A stretch of 64,000 nt of DNA, taken from contig NZ_CP068437.1 of the NCBI RefSeq assembly GCF_016757755.1, forward strand, positions 1,054,001-1,118,000, read 5' to 3'. Shown one piece after another: positions 42,419-51,669 of this stretch. The notes below the pieces were generated by a model. That model saw nothing but the letters and a program-made list of their open reading frames with translations, was not told the origin of the DNA and made no database searches. Numbering within the stretch: position 1 is the stretch's first letter; each line of letters begins with the position of its first letter. Origin of the DNA: Shewanella sp. KX20019. Lineage in GTDB: Bacteria; Pseudomonadota; Gammaproteobacteria; Enterobacterales; Shewanellaceae. Position numbers and translations under genes: made by a program.

Positions 42419-42512
42419 TTACATCCTACCTGAGCTAATACTTATTTACTAAATATTCTGTAGCTCAGAGTTACATCCTACCTGAGCTAATACTTATTTA
42501 CTAAATATTCTG
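42419..42512. repeat. Two direct copies of a 42-bp sequence
   Basis: TTACATCCTACCTGAGCTAA... occurs at 42419-42460 and 42471-42512 without mismatch, with a period of 52 bases. The core ATCCTACCTGA is shared with the left arm of the element at 39163. Non-coding. Confidence 0.85.
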
Positions 42513-42585
42513 CAACCCCAGCTTAATTAACCTGAGGCTGGGTATGCTTTTAGCAACTTTGTTCAGAGTGGATTATCGCTCAAGC

Positions 42586-43131
42586 TCATTGACCAAAGCG
42601 AGATATCTCAATCTCAACCTCTGCGGATTGGTTAATTGTTAATTGGTAGAGCCCGCCATAACTTGATTCACCCAAGGCTTCAATTTGAGGCCCTCCTAAG
42701 GCTTTTATAATCAATGGTACGGTATTGGAATGACCTGCAATAACGCTATTGCCGCTCACGCTATCAACCAGTGCCACAATTTCAGCAATATGGGTTTCAA
42801 TGCCGTCTTTGGTGCTGGCAATACTGACCTCAATATTTTGAATTGCGGCGAGTGGTTTCAGCGTCAACTGAGTTCTTTGGTAGTTACTGGCAATGGCTTG
42901 CGAGACGGTTAGTGCCGATAGGGCTTCAGCAAGAGCTTGCGCCTGCTGGTAACCGATTTTGCTAAGCACTGGATCACGTGTGCCGTCATCGAGTTTCTCA
43001 GCATGTCGAACCACGATGATAGTTTTGCTCTCGCTACTATCAATACTATTTTTTTCAGCCGCCGAGGCACTATTGTTAAAGGTAAGTGCTAGTACAATAA
43101 AGATGATAATAGACTTCAATAGGGTTGGCAT
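42586..43131 (-). CDS. Secreted histidine phosphatase-family protein
   Basis: 181 residues with a signal peptide (to SASAAEKNS). The catalytic RHG motif is VVRHAEKLDDGTRDPVLSKIGYQQAQ (phosphate-accepting His near residue 42); the second His is in VIAGHSNTVPLII. Length and motif order are those of small SixA/phosphoglycerate-mutase-like phosphatases with an export signal, found in many marine bacteria. The substrate is unknown. Single gene; RBS region is weak (CTTGAGGATGCCCT-like). It might also be a lipoprotein-free periplasmic esterase; the fold is certain, the activity is not. Confidence 0.8.
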   Translation of the reverse strand: MPTLLKSIIIFIVLALTFNNSASAAEKNSIDSSESKTIIVVRHAEKLDDGTRDPVLSKIGYQQAQALAEALSALTVSQAIASNYQRTQLTLKPLAAIQNIEVSIASTKDGIETHIAEIVALVDSVSGNSVIAGHSNTVPLIIKALGGPQIEALGESSYGGLYQLTINQSAEVEIEISRFGQ

Positions 43132-43294
43132 TAGGGCATCCTTGGGTGTTCTTCTTCGGGTTAACTCGGTGAAAAGCCGACGCTAATGCGTCTTAAAGTT
43201 AACTGTCCTTAACTAGATATTGAGATTAGATTAATCTTTCTGAATATGAAATAAAAGCTTATGCTGAAACCACTACTCACTTTTGGGGCAAGCT

Positions 43295-44044
43295 ATGTGG
43301 ATTGAAGGTAAAGTCATTGAGCGGAATGACTGGAGTGACAAATTATTCTCATTAAAGATCAAAGTTGATATCGGAAATTTTATTGCTGGGCAATTTATTA
43401 AGTTGAGCCGAGTTGTTAATGATAAGCGCATAGGCCGCGCTTATTCATTGGTTAATCCACCAGGGACAGACTACATTGAGGTTCTCGCCGTTGCTGTTGA
43501 TGACGGGCTGTTATCTCCTAACCTGCAAGCGTTGGCTAGCGGCGATGTCATTGATGTTGCAACAAAAGCAACCGGCTTTATGACTCTTGATGAGTTACCT
43601 AAAGATGACCATAAAGGTAAGCACTTATGGTTTCTCGCGACGGGCACTGCTGTGGGTCCTTTTATTTCGATGATGGCAACAGCTGAGCCATGGAGAAACT
43701 ATCAGAAAGTCGTCTTAGTCTATGGTGTTCGAGAGGCGCAGGATTTAGCCTACCTAGAACAACTTAGAGCATTCGAAATTCAATATCCTTCACAGTTTGA
43801 GTTAGTACTGTTAGTGACAAGGGAGCCTGTCGATGGTGCGTTAAGCTGCCGGATCCCTGATGGTCTTTTAAATGGTGAGATAGAAGCGTTAGCGGGGATC
43901 AATATTTCAGCCAAGGAATCTCAAGTGATGATTTGTGGCAATCCAGGCATGATCACCGATGCACAGCAGGTGCTAAAAGATAGAGGGCTAGCCAAGAACT
44001 TACGCCGAGCACCTGGGCAAATAACGGTCGAAAAATATTGGTAA
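43295..44044 (+). CDS. fpr: Ferredoxin/flavodoxin-NADP+ reductase
   Basis: About 249 residues. The FAD domain carries RAYSLVNPPG (RxYS motif) and the NADP domain carries LWFLATGTAVGPFISMM (GTGxxP-like), YGVREAQDLAY and VMICGNPGMITDAQQ. The C-terminus VEKYW with a terminal aromatic residue matches E. coli Fpr (VEHYW). It moves electrons between NADPH and flavodoxin or ferredoxin. I chose ATG 43295 (GGGGCAAGCT upstream); TTG 43283 would add four residues. The next gene follows after 10 bases, so both may be in one transcript. Confidence 0.9.
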   Translation: MWIEGKVIERNDWSDKLFSLKIKVDIGNFIAGQFIKLSRVVNDKRIGRAYSLVNPPGTDYIEVLAVAVDDGLLSPNLQALASGDVIDVATKATGFMTLDELPKDDHKGKHLWFLATGTAVGPFISMMATAEPWRNYQKVVLVYGVREAQDLAYLEQLRAFEIQYPSQFELVLLVTREPVDGALSCRIPDGLLNGEIEALAGINISAKESQVMICGNPGMITDAQQVLKDRGLAKNLRRAPGQITVEKYW

Positions 44045-44054
44045 GGAAACCGTG

Positions 44055-44651
44055 ATGAAACTGTATTACTCTGACGCTTCACCCTACGCCCGTTGTGTGC
44101 GTGTTTTTATTTGTTACCACAACATAAAAGGGGTCGAACAAATTATTGTTAACCCTTTTGATAACTCTCCAGAACTGCTTAGAGTTAACCCATTAGCCAA
44201 GATCCCCTGTTTACAGCTTAATGACGGTTCAGCGTTGTTTGATAGCGAAGTGATTATGCGTTACTTAGATACTGAATTTGGTCAGTCTCGCTTATTTGGC
44301 ACTATGGTTAATAACTGGTCGCAGCAGTGTCACTTTTCATTACTGAAAGGCATTTTTGAAAGCGCTGTCTCGCTTAGGCAAGAGCAACTCCGAGAAGCTG
44401 AGGGGTTGCGATCTGCATTTTGGACATCGCGTTTTGAGCAAGCTTTATTAAGAGGCTTAAAAGAGGTCGAAACAATAGCAATCATTCGTTCACCAGAATT
44501 AACGGCGCTACAAATCATGTTAGTGTGCCTATTGGAGTACATTGATTTTAGGCATCCAGATCTGCCTTGGAGAAACGTAACCTCTGCACTCAGCCTTTGG
44601 TTAAAAGAAGCGCAACTCGCTAATGTTTTTGTCGCTACCCGCCCTGCGTAA
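44055..44651 (+). CDS. Glutathione S-transferase-like protein
   Basis: 198 residues. N-terminal thioredoxin fold: KLYYSDASPYARCVRVFICYHN with Ser/Cys at the usual active position, PLAKIPCLQLNDGSALFDSEVIMRYLDTEF containing the cis-Pro and the SxxI glutathione-binding pattern. The C-terminal half is helical and divergent. Members of this group act as glutathione transferases or stringent-starvation-like proteins; substrate unknown. It is ten bases after fpr with AAGGAAA as ribosome site, perhaps in one operon with it, giving a redox context. Confidence 0.8.
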   Translation: MKLYYSDASPYARCVRVFICYHNIKGVEQIIVNPFDNSPELLRVNPLAKIPCLQLNDGSALFDSEVIMRYLDTEFGQSRLFGTMVNNWSQQCHFSLLKGIFESAVSLRQEQLREAEGLRSAFWTSRFEQALLRGLKEVETIAIIRSPELTALQIMLVCLLEYIDFRHPDLPWRNVTSALSLWLKEAQLANVFVATRPA

Positions 44652-44784
44652 TCACCTTGTGTTGGTAACACTAGTAAATAGATGTTAATTAAGGGTTTGC
44701 TAAGGTAGCGAGTAGGATTTTTTGTTGTCAAAAGTATCACTAAAGCTTGCTGTTGCAGCCCTGATTGATTACCCTACTTGCAAT

Positions 44785-44799
44785 TGAGAATTATTATCA
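44785..44799. promoter_or_regulatory. Fur box upstream of fbpA
   Basis: TGAGAATTATTATCA differs at one position from the 7-1-7 Fur consensus TGATAAT-N-ATTATCA. It lies 43 bases upstream of the fbpA start and should give iron repression. Confidence 0.75.
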
Positions 44800-44841
44800 C
44801 CGTTGTGGTAATTAAAGGTATATTGATAAAGGAGTAGAGTA

Positions 44842-45849
44842 ATGAGAATGATCAACAGTCTATTGATAGTTGGGCTTTTATGTAGTGCAACTGTGGTTAG
44901 CGCCGCTGAAAAATTGACAATCTACTCTTACCGACAAGCTTTTCTTATTGACCCTATTTTGACTGACTTTACCAAACAAACGGGTATTGAAGTTGATGTG
45001 GTTTTTTCCAAGAAGGGCATTGCAGAGCGCATGATGCGAGAGGGACGTTTATCTAAAGCCGATATCGTGCTCACATCTGATTTCTATCGTTTAATGGAGT
45101 TGGTTGAAAAAGACCTCGTTATTCCGGCAAGCAGCGATACGTTAGAGAAAAATATTCCACAAAAATACCGTTCACCAGACGATATGTGGTTCGCATTAAC
45201 CATGCGTGTCCGTAACGTTTATAGCTCAAAAGAAAGACTGGGTAAGTTAGACATTAACTATGAAGATCTCGCCGACCCTAAATATCTCGGTAAAATTTGT
45301 ACCCGCAGTGGCAAGCATCCTTACAATGTTTCTTTAGTCGCATCGATGATTGCGCACCATGGCGAGCAAGAAGCAAAAACATGGCTACAAGGCTTAAAAG
45401 CCAATCTTGCTCGTAAGCCTCAAGGTAATGACAGAGCTCAAGTTAAAGCGGTGAGTGAAGGCTTGTGTGACATCGCCATTGGCAACAGCTATTACTTAGG
45501 AAAAATGCTACAGGACCCTAAGCAAAAGCCATGGGCGGATGCGGTAGAGATTAATTTCCCTAACCAAAATAACCGTGGTTCACACATTAACGTATCAGGT
45601 ATGGCGCTGGCTAAGCACACAAAGAATAGTGATGCCGCAATTCAGTTGATGGAGTTTTTATCAAGTGATGCAGCGCAGCAGACCTATGCTGATGTGAACA
45701 TGGAATACCCGGTTAAAGCTGACGTTAGCCCCTCTAAATTAGTAGCCTCATGGGGAAAGTTTAAGGCGGACGATTTACCTATCTATAAGCTTGCCGAGTA
45801 CCATAGCGCCGCAATTAAGCTACTGGATGAAGTGAAGTTTGATCTTTAA
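44842..45849 (+). CDS. fbpA: Ferric iron ABC transporter, periplasmic binding protein
   Basis: 335 residues with a signal peptide (1-21, VVSA-AEK). Periplasmic Fe(III)-binding protein of the FbpA/FutA class: KLTIYSYRQAFLIDPILTDF, then the iron-binding tyrosine pair in IGNSYYLGKM (near residue 216), and FPNQNNRGSHINVSGMALAKH, all typical. It captures ferric iron and hands it to the FbpBC pump encoded downstream. A strong ribosome site AAAGGAG is present. A Fur box lies upstream. A terminator follows before fbpB, which should give more binding protein than pump. Confidence 0.93.
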   Translation: MRMINSLLIVGLLCSATVVSAAEKLTIYSYRQAFLIDPILTDFTKQTGIEVDVVFSKKGIAERMMREGRLSKADIVLTSDFYRLMELVEKDLVIPASSDTLEKNIPQKYRSPDDMWFALTMRVRNVYSSKERLGKLDINYEDLADPKYLGKICTRSGKHPYNVSLVASMIAHHGEQEAKTWLQGLKANLARKPQGNDRAQVKAVSEGLCDIAIGNSYYLGKMLQDPKQKPWADAVEINFPNQNNRGSHINVSGMALAKHTKNSDAAIQLMEFLSSDAAQQTYADVNMEYPVKADVSPSKLVASWGKFKADDLPIYKLAEYHSAAIKLLDEVKFDL

Positions 45850-45926
45850 AGCAAGCTAGGTTTTAAGGTTGGGCTAACGCAATCGCGGTATAGTATAGTA
45901 ACGCGAATGCTTCGTGGTTGTATTAT

Positions 45927-45955
45927 AAAAACCTATCTTTCATGATAGGTTTTTA
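45927..45955 (+). terminator. Terminator/attenuator between fbpA and fbpB
   Basis: AAAAACCTATC-TTTCAT-GATAGGTTTTT, 11-bp stem followed by ATATTTC. It probably lets only part of the transcripts reach fbpBC. Confidence 0.75.
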
Positions 45956-45992
45956 TATTTCTGTTTTTCATGACTCTTAGGTCTCTGACATC

Positions 45993-47624
45993 ATGATATT
46001 AGGCTTAGCTAGACGCTGGTCTGTAGCAAGCTACACATTGGCACTGCTGATTGTTATGCCGCTTATCGCACTTATTCTGCAATCACTGATGCCAGATGAA
46101 GCTGTTTTTGGTCATCTCATCGATACTGTTTTACCGACCTATATAAGCAACAGTTTACTGCTGATGTTTTGGGTGGTAATAGGCGCTCTTTTCCTCGCAA
46201 TACCTGCCGCTTGGCTGGTGGCCAAATGTCGCTTCCCTGGGCGAAACATATTTCAATGGGCATTGCTGTTGCCGCTGGCCATGCCTGCCTACGTTGTCGC
46301 TTATGTATACACGGATCTGTTTGATTATGCAGGCCCGGTGCAAAGGAGTTTACGCGGTCTGTTTGGTTGGCAAACTCCCCATGATTACTACTTTCCCGAA
46401 GTACGCTCTTTAGGCGGCGCAGCAATCATGCTGTCGTTGGTGCTTTTTCCGTATATTTATCTGCTAGCTCGGACTGCATTTATGGAGCAATCAGTCAGCT
46501 TAGGGCACGCTGCGCGAGTTATGGGCTGCACTCCTTGGAAAAGTTTCTGGCGGCTGAGCTTACCCATGGCTAGACCTGCTTTGGCGGTTGGGGCCACGCT
46601 GGTTGCTATGGAAACCGCGGCTGACTTTGCTACTGTTAGCTATTTTGCGGTCCCCACATTAACGACGGCCGTTTATGATACTTGGTTTGAATATGGCAGC
46701 TTAACCGCAGCCGCTAAGATCTCGACCATTATGTTGTTTGTGGTCTTTGCTATGGTTGGTTTTGAGCGATTCGCGCGGCGAAAACAACAGCTTTTTCAAA
46801 AGCAATCAACCCCTGGAGAGCTAGATAGTTACTCATTGAGTGGTGTAAGGGCGTTTGCGGCAACAGCTTATTGTTTTGGCTTATTGACGCTAGCATTTTT
46901 GCTGCCATTCGTTATATTGCTGCAGTACGCTTGGGCCTATTTTGCCGAGAGTTGGAATGCCAAATTTTTTGAGTACAGTTTTAACAGTTTATGGATATCA
47001 CTGTTGGTCAGCGTCATCTGTGTGTGTATCGGCATCCTGCTAATGTTTGTTAGAAGAGCTAGCCCTAGGCGAGCAGATATGTTGCCTTCAAGGTTTGCGT
47101 CAACTGGATATGCTTTACCTGGTACCGTGTTAGCCATTGGTATTTTAGTCCCCTTTACACTGCTTGATTTTGCGATTAACGATGTCGCCGAATATTTTGG
47201 CTTTGCAGGGCCGGGTTTAATATTAACTGGCAGCACCTTCATTCTTATTTGTGCTTTTTGCATTCGTTTTGCTGCTATTGCCATTGGTAGTATTGAAACT
47301 AGCTATAAACGTATTTCACCCTCTTTAGATATGGCGAGTGTTACCTTAGGTTTAACCCCAAAATCCTTGCTCACAAGGGTTCATATTCCTTTACTACGGA
47401 AAGGGATTTTTGCCGGGTTATTATTGGTCTTTATTGAGTGTATGAAAGAGTTACCTGCGGCTTTGCTACTCAGGCCGATTGGCTTTGAAAATTTGGCCAC
47501 TTATGTATTTCAGTTTGTCTCAGATGAGCAGCTAGAACACGGCGCTTTGGCCGCGATTGTTATTGTGTTGGTGGGTTTAGTCCCGTTGATATACCTCAAC
47601 CGTTCTTTGGAGCAAGAAAAGTAA
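45993..47624 (+). CDS. fbpB: Ferric iron ABC transporter, permease
   Basis: 543-residue inner-membrane permease with two homologous halves of about six helices each. Both carry the EAA loop facing the ATPase: HAARVMGCTPWKSFWRLSLPMARP (near 170) and MASVTLGLTPKSLLTRVHIPLLRKG (near 450). This duplicated layout is that of FbpB/FutB iron pumps. Start is ATG 45993 with a weak ribosome site, after a terminator, so expression is probably lower than that of fbpA. fbpC begins one base after the stop. Confidence 0.92.
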   Translation: MILGLARRWSVASYTLALLIVMPLIALILQSLMPDEAVFGHLIDTVLPTYISNSLLLMFWVVIGALFLAIPAAWLVAKCRFPGRNIFQWALLLPLAMPAYVVAYVYTDLFDYAGPVQRSLRGLFGWQTPHDYYFPEVRSLGGAAIMLSLVLFPYIYLLARTAFMEQSVSLGHAARVMGCTPWKSFWRLSLPMARPALAVGATLVAMETAADFATVSYFAVPTLTTAVYDTWFEYGSLTAAAKISTIMLFVVFAMVGFERFARRKQQLFQKQSTPGELDSYSLSGVRAFAATAYCFGLLTLAFLLPFVILLQYAWAYFAESWNAKFFEYSFNSLWISLLVSVICVCIGILLMFVRRASPRRADMLPSRFASTGYALPGTVLAIGILVPFTLLDFAINDVAEYFGFAGPGLILTGSTFILICAFCIRFAAIAIGSIETSYKRISPSLDMASVTLGLTPKSLLTRVHIPLLRKGIFAGLLLVFIECMKELPAALLLRPIGFENLATYVFQFVSDEQLEHGALAAIVIVLVGLVPLIYLNRSLEQEK

Positions 47625-47625
47625 T

Positions 47626-48654
47626 ATGGCAACGTTACAAGTAAGCAATGTCCATAGCCGTTACCATAAGCAGCTTGTGCTTAAAGGTGTCGATTTAACG
47701 GTAGAGAAAGGCGAAATAGTGGCCTTGCTGGGACCAAGTGGTTGCGGTAAAACGACCTTGTTACGGGCGATAGCGGGACTACAGAATATTACTGAAGGTG
47801 AGATCGTAATCAACGGTAATACAGTGGTGTCTGACAAGGAGTTTATCGCTAGCGAGAAGCGTGGCATCGGGATGATCTTTCAGGATTATGCTTTGTTTCC
47901 TCATCTTACCGTGGCAGAAAATATACTCTTTGGTGTGAAAATAGCGAGTAAAGAGCAGAGGCTGGCAAGGCTAGAAAAGATGCTGTCTCTGGTCAAGCTA
48001 GATGGATTAGCAGAGCGTTACCCACACGAACTCTCCGGTGGCCAGCAGCAAAGGGTATCTATCGCTCGATCGCTGGCCTATGAACCAGAAGTGCTGCTAC
48101 TCGATGAGCCCTTTTCAAATATTGATGCCAAGGTTCGTCGTGAGATGATGCTTGAGATCCGCAACATTCTAAAGCAACATAATATTAGCGCCGTGTTTGT
48201 GACTCACAGTAAAGACGAAGCGTTTGTTTTCGCCGATAAGCTTGCGTTGTTTAACCAGGGTAAAATAGTGCAATGTGGTGACGCTGAGGGGCTATATTTA
48301 CGGCCACAAGATAAATATGTGGCTGACTTTTTAGGGGCGAGCAATTATTTACCCGCTAGAGTTATTGCGGAAAAAACTGTGTCTACCCCTATTGGTGATA
48401 TCGCTAGTGATCGTCCGCTTAACACGGCGTTGTATGGGGAAGTTGAACTTTTACTACGGCCACAACACCTGCAGATCGCTAAGAGTGAGCAGGGCATAGG
48501 TACCGTTATAGAGCGACGTTTTCTTGGCAATGTCTGCCAGTATTTGGTCCAATGCGATGAAATGACACTTGATGTTCATAGTGAAAATTTAGCTATCGAG
48601 ATAGGTGAAAAAGTGACGATTAGCGCAACACCCCATAATTTAATTTTACTGTAA
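47626..48654 (+). CDS. fbpC: Ferric iron ABC transporter, ATPase
   Basis: 342 residues. Walker A GPSGCGKTTLL (near 39), Q-loop MIFQDYALFPHLTV, signature LSGGQQQRVSIARSLAYEPE, Walker B VLLLDEPFSNID, and H-loop VTHSKDEA. A C-terminal TOBE-like domain (residues ~240-342) with LLRPQHLQIA is present, as usual for FbpC. It powers iron entry through FbpB. Last gene of the fbp operon; GGAG lies upstream of the ATG. No terminator of clear form follows directly. Confidence 0.93.
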   Translation: MATLQVSNVHSRYHKQLVLKGVDLTVEKGEIVALLGPSGCGKTTLLRAIAGLQNITEGEIVINGNTVVSDKEFIASEKRGIGMIFQDYALFPHLTVAENILFGVKIASKEQRLARLEKMLSLVKLDGLAERYPHELSGGQQQRVSIARSLAYEPEVLLLDEPFSNIDAKVRREMMLEIRNILKQHNISAVFVTHSKDEAFVFADKLALFNQGKIVQCGDAEGLYLRPQDKYVADFLGASNYLPARVIAEKTVSTPIGDIASDRPLNTALYGEVELLLRPQHLQIAKSEQGIGTVIERRFLGNVCQYLVQCDEMTLDVHSENLAIEIGEKVTISATPHNLILL

Positions 48655-48977
48655 CGGATAGTAGAACTACTGCATTAACCGACATATTTAAACTACTGAC
48701 AATAAGCTGACCATTAATTCATTGTTTTATGGTCGTTTATTGACTACTTTAGTAAGCTTGGATTTAGAGCGTTTAACATATCATTGATTAAACGTTATCA
48801 CAGCTTACTCGTGCTTATTACATGCGGCCAAACCGATGTGGCACAAGCATAGCGCTTCGCAAGTAGGTTAAATATAAGTCTTTATTCTGGTTAATGTGCG
48901 TCAGGTATAATTATTAAATGCTAAAGTTGTAGATAATATTGCCGAAGATTAATGATGAATAAGGGTTACATATAAAA
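48655..48977. other. Intergenic region before the DyP gene
   Basis: About 320 AT-rich bases, no frame accepted, no clear operator. AAGGG stands 13 bases before the DyP start, a rather long spacing. Confidence 0.35.
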
Positions 48978-49916
48978 ATGGATAATCAGGTTATGCCTCG
49001 TGAACAGCTGGGAGTTTGTGCTGAAGGGAATTTGCACAGTGTCTATTTAATGTTTAATGCTAATGAGGGTATCGATTCGCAAATGCGACCATGCGTCGCC
49101 AATGTGGCCCAATACGTTCACGACCTTGCAGACCAATTCGCTGATAGCGCATTTAATGGATTTGTTGCTATTGGAGCAAATTATTGGGACACGCTTTACC
49201 CTGCTGCTCGGCCACAGCAACTAAAGCCGTTTCCGGCGATGAACCAAGAGAGCAGAGATGCACCTGCTATCGAGTATGATCTATTTGTGCACCTACGTTG
49301 TGATCGCTTTGATATTCTCCATTTGGTGGCCAATGAAGTGTGTCAGATGTTTGATGGACTTGTAGAGCTGGTCGATGAAGAGCGTGGCTTCCGTTTTATG
49401 GACAGCCGTGATCTAACTGGCTTTGTTGACGGCACTGAAAACCCTAAAGGACGCAGTCGTCAAAGTGTGGCACTGGTTGGCGATGAAGATAGCGAGTTCA
49501 AAAATGGCAGCTATCTTCATGTACAAAAGTTTGCTCATAATTTGAGCAAGTGGAATAGGCTGCCAGAAAAAAAACAGGAAGATATTATTGGCCGCACCAA
49601 AGTTGAAAATATTGAATATGAATCTGCAGATAAACCGTTAACTAGCCATATTAAGCGAGTTAACCTTAAAGATGCTGATGGCAATTCGATGGAAATACTA
49701 CGGCAAAGCATGCCTTACGGCTCGGTTAAAGAGCAAGGGCTGATGTTTATTTCTACCTGTAGTAATTCGGTCAATTTTGAGAAAATGCTCGAGAGCATGA
49801 TCTATGGCGACAAAGAGGGTAATCATGATCATCTTATGCACTTTACCCAAGCGCTAACCGGATCATCATTTTTTGCACCTTCACTAGATTTTCTAGAACG
49901 CTCTGCCAGCCGCTAG
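48978..49916 (+). CDS. DyP-type heme peroxidase
   Basis: 312 residues, no signal peptide, class of YfeX/TyrA-like cytoplasmic DyP peroxidases. The family motif GFVDGTENP (GxxDG; catalytic Asp near residue 151) is present, followed by QKFAHNLSKWNRLPEKKQEDIIGRTK, and the heme-binding region with HIKRVNLKD...ILRQSMPYG. It uses peroxide to oxidise dyes or porphyrin-like substrates; deferrochelatase activity has been proposed for the group. The gene follows the iron importer, which fits heme or iron metabolism. Strong terminator follows. Confidence 0.9.
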   Translation: MDNQVMPREQLGVCAEGNLHSVYLMFNANEGIDSQMRPCVANVAQYVHDLADQFADSAFNGFVAIGANYWDTLYPAARPQQLKPFPAMNQESRDAPAIEYDLFVHLRCDRFDILHLVANEVCQMFDGLVELVDEERGFRFMDSRDLTGFVDGTENPKGRSRQSVALVGDEDSEFKNGSYLHVQKFAHNLSKWNRLPEKKQEDIIGRTKVENIEYESADKPLTSHIKRVNLKDADGNSMEILRQSMPYGSVKEQGLMFISTCSNSVNFEKMLESMIYGDKEGNHDHLMHFTQALTGSSFFAPSLDFLERSASR

Positions 49917-49942
49917 CAACTTAAAGTCATTTTGCTTTTTAG

Positions 49943-49972
49943 AAAAAACGCACAATTAGGTGCGTTTTTTCT
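49943..49972. terminator. Bidirectional terminator between DyP and cupin genes
   Basis: AAAAAACGCAC-AATTAG-GTGCGTTTTTT with perfect 11-bp stem; T-runs on both strands serve both convergent genes. Confidence 0.88.
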
Positions 49973-49990
49973 ATCGGGCATTTTTAGTGG

Positions 49991-50452
49991 CTATTTGCCT
50001 GTATCAGGATCCCAGTAGTTGGTTGGCCTTTTGGCATAGATCTCGTCAATGGCTCTAACTAACACTTTATTATTTTCAGGGTAGACAACAACATCGTGTC
50101 GATCCCTATTTCCCACGACCAAGAAAAGAAACTCTTTATCTGTGTCGTTTCTCAGTGTGTGTGCTATTGCTGTGGCCGCATTGAAACAGATGTAATCACC
50201 TTTTACAAAAGGGTGTTCTTCACCATCAATGAGTAGTGTGGCTTCCCCTTCAAGAGCGTATAGGTGTTCCTCTTCCTTGGTATGATAATGAGCTACAGTT
50301 GAAAATTTACTTGGGGCCAGTCTCTCCATGGTGACACCAATCTTTTCACCACCGGCAGCATCTCCAATATGTCTTTGCTGACTGGTATATTTTTCCGAAT
50401 GCTGCCAAGACTCCCAGCAAACATCGTCGACTTTAATTATTTTTGTAGTCAT
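49991..50452 (-). CDS. Cupin-domain protein
   Basis: 153 residues with one cupin barrel. Motif 1: AHYHTKEEEHLYALEGEATL (His-X-His...Glu metal ligands); motif 2: PFVKGDYICFNAATAIAHTLRN (second His). The C-terminal tail (VYPENNKVLVRAIDEIYAKRPTNYWDPD) is like that of cupins linked to sugar or quercetin metabolism, without clear assignment. No signal peptide. It converges with the DyP gene across a shared terminator. Function unknown beyond probable metal binding. Confidence 0.78.
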   Translation of the reverse strand: MTTKIIKVDDVCWESWQHSEKYTSQQRHIGDAAGGEKIGVTMERLAPSKFSTVAHYHTKEEEHLYALEGEATLLIDGEEHPFVKGDYICFNAATAIAHTLRNDTDKEFLFLVVGNRDRHDVVVYPENNKVLVRAIDEIYAKRPTNYWDPDTGK

Positions 50453-50848
50453 TATATGTCCTTAACCCGAAGGTACTGCGTTTGTAATGCACAATCTCGC
50501 ATGAATCTGACTGTGATTCAATATGGAACTCTTAAATAATGGGCGAAAAATAGCCACTGAAAAGTCTATTCTAAAAAATGAATAATAGCGGGCTGTTAAC
50601 GAATTCGTTAATACGGCTTTATGCCGTTAAGCTGGCCATTCCAAATTCATTTGCTTATATGCGATTGAGGGGGGGCAATGCACTTAAGGCTTGGGTTCGT
50701 AGTCTTTGCCAAGGGTTATTGACATTCTTATCGAACAGTTTTGCGCAAGTCTATTAGAAGGGAAAGCGCTACACTAATATTCTTCTAATAAGACTCACAC
50801 AAAGTCTCCAAGCGAGTATTTTCACATCATCTGCAGCTAGAGCAAGAC
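50453..50848. other. Intergenic region between cupin gene and argR end
   Basis: About 395 bases. There is a 16-bp perfect palindrome TTAACGAATTCGTTAA (50596-50611) and directly after it a hairpin ACGGC-TTTAT-GCCGT. No gene accepted. The cupin promoter should be here. Confidence 0.45.
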
Positions 50849-51319
50849 TTAATCAGTGTAATTGAACAACGATTTAACCGTCTCTAATGTATCTTCAACC
50901 GTGTCAACATTGGATGGGCTGATAAAAATGGTGTCATCGCCCGCTATCGTACCGAGAATACCTTCAGGCTTGCCTATTGAATCGAGTAATCTGGCAATTA
51001 ACTGTGCTGCACCGGGGCTAGTGCGAACCACAATCATTGATTGGTTATGATCCACGTCTAATACCAGATTCTTGAGTGGACTACCTGCGGTAGGAACACC
51101 AAGTTCTGCGGGTAAGCAATAAACCATCTGCTGTTTAGCATTTCGGGTTCGAACAGCGCCAAATTTACTTAGCATACGTGAGACTTTTGATTGGTTAATA
51201 TTGCTAAAGCCCTCAGCTTGAAGTGCTGTCACAATTTCACTCTGGGAGCCAAAACGCTCCTCTTTTAAGATTAACTTAAAGGTTCTAACTAAATCATCCT
51301 GATTCTTGCTTGTTTGCAT
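50849..51319 (-). CDS. argR: Arginine repressor ArgR
   Basis: 156 residues, hexameric arginine-dependent repressor. N-terminal winged helix: RFGSQSEIVTALQAEGFSNINQSKVSRMLSKFGAVRTRNAK (SR pair contacts the ARG box). C-terminal arginine-binding core: VVRTSPGAAQLIARLLDSIGKPEGILGTIAGDDTIFI with the GDDT acid pair that holds arginine. It is divergent from mdh, as in E. coli and other gamma-proteobacteria. A perfect ARG box lies 80 bases upstream, giving autoregulation. Confidence 0.95.
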   Translation of the reverse strand: MQTSKNQDDLVRTFKLILKEERFGSQSEIVTALQAEGFSNINQSKVSRMLSKFGAVRTRNAKQQMVYCLPAELGVPTAGSPLKNLVLDVDHNQSMIVVRTSPGAAQLIARLLDSIGKPEGILGTIAGDDTIFISPSNVDTVEDTLETVKSLFNYTD

Positions 51320-51669
51320 ATTTTATTATTCTTTATTCAAAAAATTCCGTTCCATGATGATTATATTCGGCTTTTATGTCAAATTTCATTCGTTTTGCTG
51401 AATAATAATTCATGTTAAATTGATTTTCTGATTTAAAAAGCGCTGAGTAGAGCATAAATTCTAATTTTTTTTATGCTGATCTTTAACAAGCTCCTTTTGC
51501 GTAAAGCCAGCTTGGCTGGGCTTTAGTGCGACTGCAAGCTGCAATATAAATTTAGAATGAAACAAACACGACTAAGGGATAATTGAATTTTAGTTGTGAA
51601 TCCAGTACTGTTGCGCCATTAGAAAAGCGGATCTAAATCACAAAAATCCGAGAATTGACGGAGATAACT
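51320..51669. other. argR-mdh divergent regulatory region
   Basis: 350 bases without gene. Contains an ARG box (51399-51412) and the promoters of argR and mdh. GGAGATAACT precedes the mdh ATG. Confidence 0.6.
51399..51412. promoter_or_regulatory. ARG box
   Basis: TGAATAATAATTCA fits TGAATWWWWATTCA exactly. It is between argR and mdh; a weaker half-match (AAATTTCATTCG) just upstream may be the paired box. Confidence 0.8.
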
